A stretch of 8,120 bases of DNA from a bacterium (GTDB lineage Bacteria; Bacteroidota; Bacteroidia; Bacteroidales; Bacteroidaceae), in assembly GCA_004562975.1 (NCBI GenBank), contig SFQP01000048.1, forward strand, positions 1 through 8,120. The letters run 5' to 3'. How positions within the stretch are numbered: the stretch's first letter is position 1; every line of letters starts with the position of its first letter. Position numbers and translations under genes: made by a program. Under the pieces are notes generated by a model. The model worked only from the letters and a program-made list of their open reading frames with translations, was not told the origin of the DNA and searched no databases. Positions 1-5,934 of the stretch are shown here, in pieces.

Positions 1-5
1 ATTTT

Positions 6-53
6 GGCGAAGCAAAAGTAATGATAATGTTTCTAAATGGTTACTTTTGCGCC
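6..53. repeat. Inverted repeat, possible hairpin, 3' of the GIN lipoprotein gene
   Basis: A perfect 10-base inverted repeat (GCAAAAGTAA at 12-21, TTACTTTTGC at 41-50) encloses a 19-base loop. The pairing continues outward as GGC (6-8) with GCC (51-53) after a 3-base bulge. It lies about 50 bases past the stop of the minus-strand GIN gene. No T-run follows the stem on either strand, so it is not a standard intrinsic terminator. It may be a 3' end stabiliser or the edge of a repeat that continues outside the window. The rest of 1-100 shows nothing else. Confidence 0.5.
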
Positions 54-100
54 GTTTAAAAACCTACAAACCCTTGAAGATGACAAAGAAAGTGATTTTA

Positions 101-1039
101 TTACCGCTTCGTAACCTGAGGTTTGCCCTGCCAGCTCACTTTTCCGCCGGATGATTGGCTGTAAACGAGGCGGGACGTAAGCGGCACGTTGACGATGCCG
201 GCTGAGGAGGCTTCGGCTTCCACTGTTCCGGTCTTCAACTTGTCGAGGTTCATGATGGCGCCGGAAGAGGTGTCCAGTTCGGCATCGTCGCATTGGCCGC
301 CCGAGATGGACAGCACCGCACCGCTGCTGCCTTCGGCATCTAAGTGCCGACAGTTCAGTTTGGTGATGCCGACAACGGCTCCGCTCGACAGGTCGCAGCT
401 GAACTCTTTGCACTTGAGCTCCGCACCTTTCACAACGCCGCCGCTGGAAAGGTCGAACTCGGCCTTGGACGGTGAACGAAGCTCGCCGCTCCAGCTGAAC
501 ACGGCTCCGGACGAGAGATCCAACGAGAAGGGGGCATCAACGGTGGGGTTCTTCGGGAACTGTAACTGCGCACCGGCGGAAGCCTCCAGGCCTGAAGGCA
601 AGGGGGCACTGACCGTTACGACGGTCTGAAGCGAACCGGAGGCATCGTCTCCCAACGGCAGCTCTACGCCCGACTTGCCGAAGCGGACGTAGCTATGGCC
701 TCGTTTTTTTAAGATTTGCAAATCTTCATAGCCCAGCTGGAGCACGCCGGCACTCTCCTTGACTTGCATGTATTGGATATAGGCTTCAGGCGCCGACACC
801 TCAACTTTGGCAGCGGATGCGGCGGCTGGCACACACTTGACGACGATGGGTCCCGATGCACACAACTTCTTGACAACTTGAAGGGGATAGGTCCGGGTGG
901 CGAGGGACAAATCGTTCTTAAAAATCTCTACGGTTTCTCCACTTGCCCGTTCGCTCTCAGAGGGGGGCCAACTCTTGATTTCATGCCCGCAAGACAACAG
1001 GGTGCTGGCGCACAACAACAAAGAACAAATTCTGAACAT
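101..1039 (-). CDS. Head-GIN (DUF2807-type) lipoprotein with repeated beta-helix turns
   Basis: The 312-residue product begins with a lipoprotein signal peptide (hydrophobic stretch, then LLSC with the lipidated Cys at 17), so it should be exported and anchored in the envelope. From about residue 150 to 300 an SSGA/SSGG motif recurs at 176, 198, 218, 238, 258, 278 (SSA) and 296, nearly every 20 residues, each followed by short hydrophobic strands. This fits the right-handed beta-helix of the putative auto-transporter adhesin head-GIN family common in Bacteroidetes. Residues 35-150 resemble the N-terminal part of such proteins (a hydrophobic strand pattern ending in a VVTVSAPLPSG segment). The family's molecular function is not established; adhesion is only a family label. 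It is separated by 135 bases from the preceding methyltransferase gene and may have its own promoter: an ACACAT-N7-ATGTGT palindrome lies at 1057-1075, but no good promoter match was seen. The start is the only Met that gives a complete signal peptide. Confidence 0.85.
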   Translation of the reverse strand: MFRICSLLLCASTLLSCGHEIKSWPPSESERASGETVEIFKNDLSLATRTYPLQVVKKLCASGPIVVKCVPAAASAAKVEVSAPEAYIQYMQVKESAGVLQLGYEDLQILKKRGHSYVRFGKSGVELPLGDDASGSLQTVVTVSAPLPSGLEASAGAQLQFPKNPTVDAPFSLDLSSGAVFSWSGELRSPSKAEFDLSSGGVVKGAELKCKEFSCDLSSGAVVGITKLNCRHLDAEGSSGAVLSISGGQCDDAELDTSSGAIMNLDKLKTGTVEAEASSAGIVNVPLTSRLVYSQSSGGKVSWQGKPQVTKR

Positions 1040-1174
1040 AGGGCTACGTTTACATTACACATTATATATATGTGTGGAACATCTCATGCTCCTAAGCAAG
1101 AGGTTCACTATTCTATAAACGCCACTACCCTACCATTTGCAACAAAAAAATCGTTGTTTTTTATAGAAAATCTG

Positions 1175-1882
1175 TTATCCCGCATAAATGGCGAAGATAG
1201 TAGGTGTTTTTCCGAGGTCGGGCGGCGGTGTTTGCCGCCACTGTCTGACGGTGCAGGTGCGCAGATACTCGGCTTCGGTGGTCAGTCCCGAAGCTATGCA
1301 CAGGCGGGTGTGCGGACTGAGAGTGGCCAAGAGGTCGGCCACCATTTTGGCATTGCGATAGGGCGTTTCGATGAAGAGCTGCGTCTGCTTCTCGGAAGCG
1401 GAACGGGCTTCGAGTTGCTTGATGCGCTTGGCGCGGTCGGCAGGGTGGATGGGGAGGTAACCGTTGAAGGCGAAGCTCTGGCCGTTGAAGCCGGAACCCA
1501 TGACGGCCAACAGGATGGACGAGGGTCCCACCAAGGGGACTACCGACAAGCCTTCGCGCTGGGCTATGGCCACTACATCGGCTCCGGGGTCGGCCACGGC
1601 AGGGCAGCCGGCTTCGCTGATGACTCCCACTGACTCTCCCAGACGCAAGGGTTCGAGGTAGCGGCTGAAGAGGGCGGCATCGGCATGTTTGCCCATGGGA
1701 TAGAATTGGAGCGCATCAATATCAATGTCGCGATGGACCTGCTTGAGAAAACGGCGCGCCGTGCGCACCTCCTCCACAATGAAATGGCGCAGGCTGAGAA
1801 TGACTTCTTTGTTATAGTCGGGCAACACGCGGCTATGGGGCGTGTCGCCCAAGGTTACGGGGATGAGATACAGGGATGGCAT
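1175..1882 (-). CDS. SAM-dependent methyltransferase, RsmI-like (tetrapyrrole methylase fold)
   Basis: The 235-residue protein has the layout of the RsmI branch of the tetrapyrrole methylase superfamily. An N-terminal strand (YLIPVTLGD, residues 5-13) stands where RsmI has its ATPIGN motif. SEAGCPAVADPG (89-100) corresponds to the SAM-binding DAGTP..SDPG loop, VGPSS is at 118-122, a GYLP motif at 141-144, and ETPYRN at 172-177. RsmI methylates the 2'-O of C1402 in 16S rRNA. This protein is shorter than typical RsmI (about 280 residues), lacks the C-terminal extension and has altered motifs, so it is probably the Bacteroidetes paralogue rather than RsmI itself. Its substrate is unknown. It is the third gene of the minus-strand series, 93 bases after the glycosyltransferase, with a palindromic element in the gap. 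An ATG at 1882 gives the N-terminal strand expected of the fold. Confidence 0.85.
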   Translation of the reverse strand: MPSLYLIPVTLGDTPHSRVLPDYNKEVILSLRHFIVEEVRTARRFLKQVHRDIDIDALQFYPMGKHADAALFSRYLEPLRLGESVGVISEAGCPAVADPGADVVAIAQREGLSVVPLVGPSSILLAVMGSGFNGQSFAFNGYLPIHPADRAKRIKQLEARSASEKQTQLFIETPYRNAKMVADLLATLSPHTRLCIASGLTTEAEYLRTCTVRQWRQTPPPDLGKTPTIFAIYAG

Positions 1883-1905
1883 GGAGAGGGCAAGTATAAT
1901 GAGAT

Positions 1906-1974
1906 AATGTATAATGTAAAATGTATAATGAAGCCTACGGCCAGGACATTGGCATAGCTCTCATTATACATTTT
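1906..1974. repeat. Palindromic intergenic element, copy 1
   Basis: A perfect 14-base inverted repeat (1918-1931 and 1961-1974, outer bases AAAATGTATAATGA) encloses a 29-base loop. The left arm is itself tandemly doubled: AATGTATAATG occurs at 1906-1916 and again at 1920-1930. The start of the loop carries the core AGCCTACGGCCA. Bases 1920-1948 match 5160-5188 (copy 2) with only two differences in 29. The element begins one base past the stop region of the glycosyltransferase gene. It has no T-run after the stem, so a terminator role is uncertain. Confidence 0.8.
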
Positions 1975-1975
1975 C

Positions 1976-3028
1976 TTATTTTGTGACAGATGACTGACTC
2001 ATTGGGAGTTGGGAAAAGCGTTTGCGACCCCGCACGTAGTACTGCCACAAGAGGGAAAAGGACACCCGCTCGGGCACCGCTCCTCCGGCTACGGCCAAGC
2101 GGAGATTTTCGGCACGGTCAGGGGCGAAGCCGGGCCGCAACCGGTTGAACTCACGCCGCGCCCGCCACACTGCCTTGAAGTTGGCCACATCGCCCTTGAG
2201 CAGGAACTGCAGGGAGGCCAGGGCATCAAGCCACCAACGGAGCCGCATCACGGAGCGCAACTCCTCTTCAGGCAGGTTCTTGTAGAGCATGAAGAGGTTG
2301 TTGCGGAAATTGAGGAATGTTTTGCGCGGATTGCCGGCATCGAGCGTGCCACCGCCCACGTGGTAGGCCACGCTCTGCGGCACACACACTATCTGCCGGC
2401 CACGGGTGCGGAGCCGCCAGCAGAGGTCTATTTCTTCCATGTGTGCAAAGAAACGTCCGTCGAGCCCGCCGCTCTGTTCCCAGTCGGTACGGCGCACCAT
2501 GAGGGCTGCACCCGTGGCCCAAAGCAAGGGTACGATTTGGTCGTACTGGCCCTCGTCGCGCTCGACATCGGCAAACACACGACCCCGGCAAAAGGGGTAG
2601 CCCAGACGGTCAAGATAACCGCCCGCACCGCCGGCATACTCGAACTCTTCCTTACGGGCCTGGCTCAACAGCTTGGGTTGGCAAGCGGCCACCTCAGGAT
2701 GTTGCTCCATGTAGGCCAGCAGGGACGAGAGCCAACCTGCCGGCACCTCCACGTCGGAGTTGAGCAAGAGATAATAGGGCGCCTCCACTTGCTTCAGCGC
2801 CTGATTGTAACCTTCGGCGAAACCGTAGTTACGAGGCAAGGGGAGCTGCACCACTTCGGGAAACTCGGAGGTGAGCATGGGCAATGAGCCATCGGTGGAC
2901 CCGTTGTCGGCCACGATGACCAAACCCTCAGGCTGCGAATGACGGATTACCGAAGGCAGGAAACGGCGCATCATGTCGCATCCGTTCCAGTTGAGTATCA
3001 CGACGGCTATCTTGTCTGTCTTTATCAT
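1976..3028 (-). CDS. Family 2 glycosyltransferase
   Basis: The 350-residue protein has a GT-A fold glycosyltransferase 2 domain: VVILNWNG at 9-16, VADNGSTDGS (39-48) for nucleotide-sugar binding, NSDVEV (90-95) holding the metal-binding acidic motif, and HMEEIDLCWR (196-205), the conserved ED-type motif close to the catalytic base. The sequence resembles the rhamnosyltransferase-like inverting enzymes that build cell-surface polysaccharide or glycan on the cytoplasmic face. No membrane segment is evident. The sugar donor and acceptor cannot be read from sequence. It starts 43 bases after the end of mtaB on the same strand and is probably co-transcribed with it. No surface polysaccharide cluster surrounds it, so it is an isolated glycosyltransferase. 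The start gives a normal N-terminus just before the first beta strand. Confidence 0.92.
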   Translation of the reverse strand: MIKTDKIAVVILNWNGCDMMRRFLPSVIRHSQPEGLVIVADNGSTDGSLPMLTSEFPEVVQLPLPRNYGFAEGYNQALKQVEAPYYLLLNSDVEVPAGWLSSLLAYMEQHPEVAACQPKLLSQARKEEFEYAGGAGGYLDRLGYPFCRGRVFADVERDEGQYDQIVPLLWATGAALMVRRTDWEQSGGLDGRFFAHMEEIDLCWRLRTRGRQIVCVPQSVAYHVGGGTLDAGNPRKTFLNFRNNLFMLYKNLPEEELRSVMRLRWWLDALASLQFLLKGDVANFKAVWRARREFNRLRPGFAPDRAENLRLAVAGGAVPERVSFSLLWQYYVRGRKRFSQLPMSQSSVTK

Positions 3029-3071
3029 TTTAAAAAAGTGCTATCTTGAATCAATGAGGGCGCGGCTCGGC

Positions 3072-4421
3072 TTAATGAACCACGGAATTATTCAAACATT
3101 GGCAAAGGGTTTCGCCATCGGCGGAGAAGTCGCCGAGCTTCACCACGGTGAGCTTATTGTCAGCCACGGAAGCCCCCTCGGCTTGCACCACGCGGATATA
3201 ATTGTCGGTAAACCCCTGCATGGGTTCGTCGGGACGGGCATGTTCCCACAGCACGGGCCGCTCGGTGCCTATGAAGCGAGCATAAAAAGCCTTGCGCTTC
3301 TCCTCCGACAAAGCCAGCAACCGGTTGCTCCGTGCATGTTTGGTTTGCGGTGTCACCACATAAGGTATTTGCAACGCCTTGGTGCCGGGCCGCTCGCTGT
3401 AGCTGAACACGTGGAGCTGGGAAACGGGCAGTGATTCGATAAAGCGGAAACTGTCCTCGAAGAAAGCGTCCGTCTCGCCCCGCATGCCCACTATCACATC
3501 CACTCCGATAAAGGCGTCGGGCATGGCCTGCAGTATGCTGTGAACCTTACGCTCAAAGAGTGCCGTGTCGTAACGGCGGCGCATCAGCTTCAGCACCTCA
3601 TCGCTGCCGCTCTGAAGGGGTATGTGGAAATGGGGCATGAAGGCACGCGAATGTGCACAAAAGTCAATAACCTCATCGGTCAGCAAATTCGGCTCAATGC
3701 TGGAAATGCGATAGCGTTCGATGCCCTCCACACGGTCCAGGGCACGCAGCAGGTCAATAAAGGTTTCGTCCGTGGAGCGGCCAAAGTCGCCCGTGTTGAC
3801 CCCCGTGATGACAATTTCCTTGCCCCCTTGCGCCGCCACCTGCTCTGCCTGCTTCACCAACGATGCAATGGAGCCGTTGCGCGAACGCCCCCGGGCAATG
3901 GGGATGGTGCAATAGGTGCAGTAATAGTTGCATCCGTCCTGCACTTTAAGGAAATAGCGCGTGCGGTCACCCCGGGAGCACGATGGCACGAATGTGCGGA
4001 TGTCGTGCGTTGGTACACTGATGGCTTCATGGCAGGCATCCCCGCCGGCAAGTGCCCGTTTCTGCGCCAAACGCTCCTTTATATAATGCCACACTTCACC
4101 TTTCTGCTCCATGCCCAGCACGAGGTCCACGCCCTCAAAGGCCGCAATTTCGTCGGCTTTGAGCTGTGCGTAACAGCCCATCACCACCACAAACGCTCCC
4201 GGGTGTTCCCGTGTGAAGCGGTGGATGGCCTGGCGGCATTTGTGATCGGCCACATCCGTTACCGAGCAGGTATTGACAATGCAGATATCGGCCTTCTCCC
4301 CCCGAGCAGCAGTCTGCACTCCTTCGCTTTCCAGCAAATCGCGCAGCGATGAGGTCTCGGCAAAATTCAATTTGCAGCCCAATGTCTGATAGGCTGCCTT
4401 CATATCCTGTGATAAAGACAT
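3072..4421 (-). CDS. mtaB: tRNA N6-threonylcarbamoyladenosine (t6A37) methylthiotransferase MtaB
   Basis: This radical-SAM enzyme adds a methylthio group to t6A at position 37 of ANN-decoding tRNAs, giving ms2t6A and aiding codon reading. The 449-residue protein has the full family layout. The N-terminal methylthiotransferase domain has the three Cys for the second 4Fe-4S cluster (C16 in TLGCKLN, C52 in NTCSVT, C83 in MGCYAQ). The radical-SAM CxxxCxxC motif follows (CNYYCTYC; C164, C168, C171) with the usual TIPIARGRSR after it. IPLQSGSD lies in the radical-SAM barrel, and a C-terminal TRAM-like RNA-binding region spans roughly 384-440 (GFTDNYIRV). The NTCSVT motif and the N-terminal TLGCKLN are those of MtaB rather than MiaB or RimO. 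It is the first gene of the minus-strand series and complete. Confidence 0.95.
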   Translation of the reverse strand: MSLSQDMKAAYQTLGCKLNFAETSSLRDLLESEGVQTAARGEKADICIVNTCSVTDVADHKCRQAIHRFTREHPGAFVVVMGCYAQLKADEIAAFEGVDLVLGMEQKGEVWHYIKERLAQKRALAGGDACHEAISVPTHDIRTFVPSCSRGDRTRYFLKVQDGCNYYCTYCTIPIARGRSRNGSIASLVKQAEQVAAQGGKEIVITGVNTGDFGRSTDETFIDLLRALDRVEGIERYRISSIEPNLLTDEVIDFCAHSRAFMPHFHIPLQSGSDEVLKLMRRRYDTALFERKVHSILQAMPDAFIGVDVIVGMRGETDAFFEDSFRFIESLPVSQLHVFSYSERPGTKALQIPYVVTPQTKHARSNRLLALSEEKRKAFYARFIGTERPVLWEHARPDEPMQGFTDNYIRVVQAEGASVADNKLTVVKLGDFSADGETLCQCLNNSVVH

Positions 4422-4727
4422 TTCGTATATAATATATAAATATGCGTGCGAAGATAGTGCTTTTTAGTTGAAAAGCGGAAGAGCCGAGAAGTTTATCCGT
4501 CACAGTCGGAACGGAAGCAACCGTCTCCCCTTCATACCCATCAACAAACCAAGCAAAATGATATGCCAAGCTGACAACAAAACGCTTCAAAATAAGAATT
4601 TGTTAAAATATCAAGATAGAAACCAAAAAAAGTGGGACGGGACTTGCAAGAGATGAAAAAGTCCGTACCTTTGCAGCGTTTTACAAAGGCAATTGATTGT
4701 TTTACTTAAAATTTTAATTCAAACAAA
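4422..4727. other. Divergent intergenic region between mtaB and the Ala/Asp-rich lipoprotein gene
   Basis: No gene is visible in these 306 bases. On the minus strand TATCTTCG (4456-4449) is one base off the Bacteroides -7 box and would put an mtaB leader of about 25 bases, but no matching -33 element lies at the right distance, so it is weak. The right end holds the strong plus-strand promoter listed separately. The sequence between about 4470 and 4640 is A-rich on the plus strand and shows no clear hairpin, repeat or reading frame worth naming. Confidence 0.5.
4643..4673 (+). promoter_or_regulatory. Strong Bacteroides-type promoter
   Basis: CTTG (4643-4646) is followed by exactly 19 bases and then TACCTTTG (4666-4673), a perfect match to the TAnnTTTG -7 consensus recognised by the primary sigma factor of Bacteroides. 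Transcription should start near 4680, giving a leader of almost 50 A/T-rich bases before the ATG at 4728. That kind of leader suits translation initiation in this phylum, which does not rely on Shine-Dalgarno pairing. Confidence 0.8.
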
Positions 4728-4931
4728 ATGAAAAAGTTAGTTTTCATGTTCGTAGCTTTCGCTGCTATCTCTTTCGCTTCTTGCGGTAACAAAACTTCTG
4801 ACGCTGCTGCCACTGACTCTGTAGCTGATAGCGCAGTTGTTGATAGCGCTGCTACTGACTCTGCTGCTGCTGACAGCGTAGCTGCTGACTCTGCTGCTAC
4901 TGACAGCGCTGCTACTGAAGTTGCTGCTTAA
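4728..4931 (+). CDS. Small Ala/Asp/Ser-repeat lipoprotein
   Basis: The 67-residue precursor has a signal peptide (MKKLVFMFVAFAAISFASC) with the lipidated Cys at residue 19, leaving a mature chain of about 49 residues. Almost all of this is a low-complexity run in which Asp-Ser recurs every five residues (D34, D39, D44, D49, D54, D59), spaced by Ala-Ala-Thr, Ala-Ala-Ala or Val-Ala-Ala. Only Ala, Asp, Ser, Thr, Val and one Glu occur there. Codon use is strongly biased: 20 of 22 Ala codons are GCT, while neighbouring genes favour GCC and GCG. Together with the strong promoter and terminator this points to high expression as a one-gene transcript. The chain has no aromatic or basic residue after the first few, so it is acidic and probably extended or helical. 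The family function is not known to me; a structural, Lpp-like or spacer role is only a guess. Confidence 0.85.
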   Translation: MKKLVFMFVAFAAISFASCGNKTSDAAATDSVADSAVVDSAATDSAAADSVAADSAATDSAATEVAA

Positions 4932-4995
4932 TTTTTTAAGCTACGACGTTTAGTAAAAGTAGCTAAGCGGAACTCGCGAACAACGAGAGAAACTG
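4932..4995 (+). other. 3' untranslated region with small inverted repeats
   Basis: Between the lipoprotein stop and the terminator are 64 bases that do not continue any reading frame of note. AGCTAC (4939-4944) pairs with GTAGCT (4959-4964), and a weaker CTCG (4973-4976) pairs with CGAG (4984-4987). The segment could be just a structured 3' UTR or the source of a small RNA released from the mRNA end. Only the pairing itself is visible. Confidence 0.3.
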
Positions 4996-5028
4996 AAACC
5001 TGTGGAACCGTGTTCTACAGGTTTTTTT
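4996..5028 (+). terminator. Intrinsic terminator of the small lipoprotein gene
   Basis: The arms AAACCTGTGGAAC (4996-5008) and GTTCTACAGGTTT (5012-5024) form a 13-base-pair stem with one G-U pair and a 3-base loop, and the stem runs into seven consecutive T (5022-5028). This is a nearly ideal plus-strand rho-independent terminator. On the minus strand the stem is followed by CAGTTTC, so it works mainly in one direction. Confidence 0.9.
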
Positions 5029-5144
5029 GTGTCCTTAAACGGAATAAGCAACGCTTACCCCTACTTTGCAAGCTCCAGAATGATATACACATCTGCACCC
5101 ATGCCAAGAACGTGGTCCATCTTGGCTTGGGATGCACTGATACT
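5029..5144. other. Intergenic segment with a short minus-strand reading frame, possible gene remnant
   Basis: No complete gene is visible. On the minus strand a frame is open from about 5174 to a TAG at 5061-5063. From an ATG at 5120 it reads MDHVLGMGADVYIILELAK, preceded in frame by SISASQAK. The text looks protein-like, with a hydrophobic strand near the end, and it begins where repeat copy 2 begins (5145). It might be the 3' end of a gene cut by the repeat. The length is too short to exclude chance, and I do not recognise the family. Confidence 0.2.
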
Positions 5145-5226
5145 AATGAATAATTTTACAATGAATAATGAAGCCTACGGCCATGACAGCTACGCAGCCC
5201 AATCATTCATTACAAAATTATTCATT
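5145..5226. repeat. Palindromic intergenic element, copy 2
   Basis: A long imperfect inverted repeat. The outer arms of 13 bases (5145-5157 with 5214-5226) and inner arms of 7 bases (5160-5166 with 5205-5211) are separated by a 2-base mismatch. The left arm is a tandem duplication: AATGAATAAT at 5145-5154 and 5160-5169. The core AGCCTACGGCCA (5172-5183) follows, as in copy 1. It lies 14 bases past the stop of the minus-strand DUF4738-like gene, the same position and orientation relative to its gene as copy 1. Confidence 0.8.
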
Positions 5227-5240
5227 CTCTCAAATATTTG

Positions 5241-5804
5241 TCATTCCGCCATACCGTCATCGCCTGTGGTGTCCTGGTTGCTGTCGCGCACGATACTGGG
5301 TGCTCCCCCTCCAAGCGGTATTTCCACGACGAAGGCAGGTCCTTCCTCCACACCTACCTGCCCTATCTGCGCACCCAGACGGATGACACGGGAATCGCTG
5401 CGGTCGGCATCAAAGGCCATGCCCAAGAGAACTGTGCCCTGCTTGTCGGAAGCGGACAGGAAGTCGGAGAAAGCATCCTTGGTGTAGCTGCGCTTAAAGA
5501 AAGGCTGGCCGTCGCGCAGGATACTTACTTCCACACGGTTGTCGTAAAAACGGTTTCCTAATTCATCGGTCACCACAGGGAGCGAAGTGTCGGAACGACG
5601 CTCCACGGTAATCTGGTAAGTTCCTCCCCCCAGCTTCGCAGTGGAAGAGTTCTTAAGTTCCGGTTCGGCATAAGGTGTGCCGGCCACAGCCTGCTGCTGT
5701 TCCGTCTGCCGGGCTTCCTCTTTCACATTGCTCTTCTTCTCGCCACAGGATGACAGCATGAAGATGGCACACGCTCCGAGGACGGAAATTTTCATTATTC
5801 TCAT
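5241..5804 (-). CDS. DUF4738-like lipoprotein of unknown function
   Basis: The 187-residue product has a lipoprotein signal peptide (MLSSC, Cys at 20 from the ATG at 5804) and a polar Glu/Gln-rich linker to about residue 45. A beta-rich domain then follows, in which NRVEVSILRDGQPFFKRSYTK, a short helix (FSDFL) and LLGMAFDA match what I remember of DUF4738, a Bacteroidales lipoprotein family with no known role. The family assignment is from memory and moderate. I chose the start at 5804 (5795 is nearly as good) because longer in-frame starts up to 5873 would add a charged tail before the signal peptide and would overlap the promoter. It is divergent from the DUF4230-peptidase operon, with 130 bases between the two starts. 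Confidence 0.75.
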   Translation of the reverse strand: MRIMKISVLGACAIFMLSSCGEKKSNVKEEARQTEQQQAVAGTPYAEPELKNSSTAKLGGGTYQITVERRSDTSLPVVTDELGNRFYDNRVEVSILRDGQPFFKRSYTKDAFSDFLSASDKQGTVLLGMAFDADRSDSRVIRLGAQIGQVGVEEGPAFVVEIPLGGGAPSIVRDSNQDTTGDDGMAE

Positions 5805-5843
5805 TTTGTTTATAACGGTGTGTTTTTTTGTCTTTCGGAAAGG

Positions 5844-5874
5844 CAAAATAACGAAATCTTTGCCAGTTATCAAA
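5844..5874 (-). promoter_or_regulatory. Promoter of the DUF4738-like gene
   Basis: Read on the minus strand, TTTG (5874-5871), a 19-base gap and TTATTTTG (5851-5844) match the Bacteroides promoter consensus with one difference in the -7 box. The expected leader before the ATG at 5804 is about 35 bases. Confidence 0.65.
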
Positions 5875-5879
5875 GTACA

Positions 5880-5897
5880 CTTTCACAAGACTGAAAG
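5880..5897. promoter_or_regulatory. Candidate operator palindrome in the divergent promoter region
   Basis: CTTTCA (5880-5885) and TGAAAG (5892-5897) form an inverted repeat with a 6-base spacer. It lies between the -33-like and -7 boxes of the plus-strand promoter and just upstream of the -33 box of the minus-strand one, so a bound dimer could affect both. Six-base palindromes arise by chance fairly often, so this is a suggestion only. Confidence 0.25.
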
Positions 5898-5913
5898 ATT
5901 TTCTCTAATTTTG
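5881..5913 (+). promoter_or_regulatory. Promoter of the DUF4230-peptidase operon
   Basis: TAATTTTG (5906-5913) is a perfect TAnnTTTG -7 box. The best upstream element is TTTC (5881-5884) at 21 bases, one base from consensus. The leader to the ATG at 5935 would be only about 15 bases. Confidence 0.55.
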
Positions 5914-5934
5914 CCCTATAAAACCACTTTGGAT

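Noticed and set aside
1138..1165. Possible terminator after the methyltransferase gene (CAAC and GTTG around a T-run, minus strand)
   Set aside because: The stem is only four pairs and the T-run lies in the loop rather than after the stem; not convincing.
716..1633. Plus-strand open frame of 305 codons across the GIN and methyltransferase genes
   Set aside because: It is antisense to two well-supported genes, spans their intergenic gap, has low-complexity Gly/His-rich text and no recognisable domain; it mirrors the GC-rich third positions of the real genes.
1906..1974. Reading the palindromic element as an intrinsic terminator
   Set aside because: The stem is AT-rich, the loop is 29 bases and no T-run follows on either strand; the match to a second copy makes a repeat element the better description.
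2009..2887. Plus-strand open frame of 292 codons opposite the glycosyltransferase
   Set aside because: Entirely antisense to a gene with clear GT2 motifs; no signal, domain or promoter of its own.
3540..4352. Plus-strand open frame of 270 codons opposite mtaB
   Set aside because: Entirely antisense to mtaB, which has all its cluster-binding Cys; the plus-strand text shows no family features.
4779..4925. DNA-level tandem repeat in the Ala/Asp lipoprotein gene
   Set aside because: The periodicity is mostly at protein level; Ser codons alternate between TCT and AGC and the units are not exact DNA copies, so it is listed as a coding gene, not a repeat array.
5677..5934. Upstream N-terminal extension of the first DUF4230 gene
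   Set aside because: The frame is open, but the extra 86 codons overlap the divergent gene and both promoters, and the ATG at 5935 alone gives a proper signal peptide.
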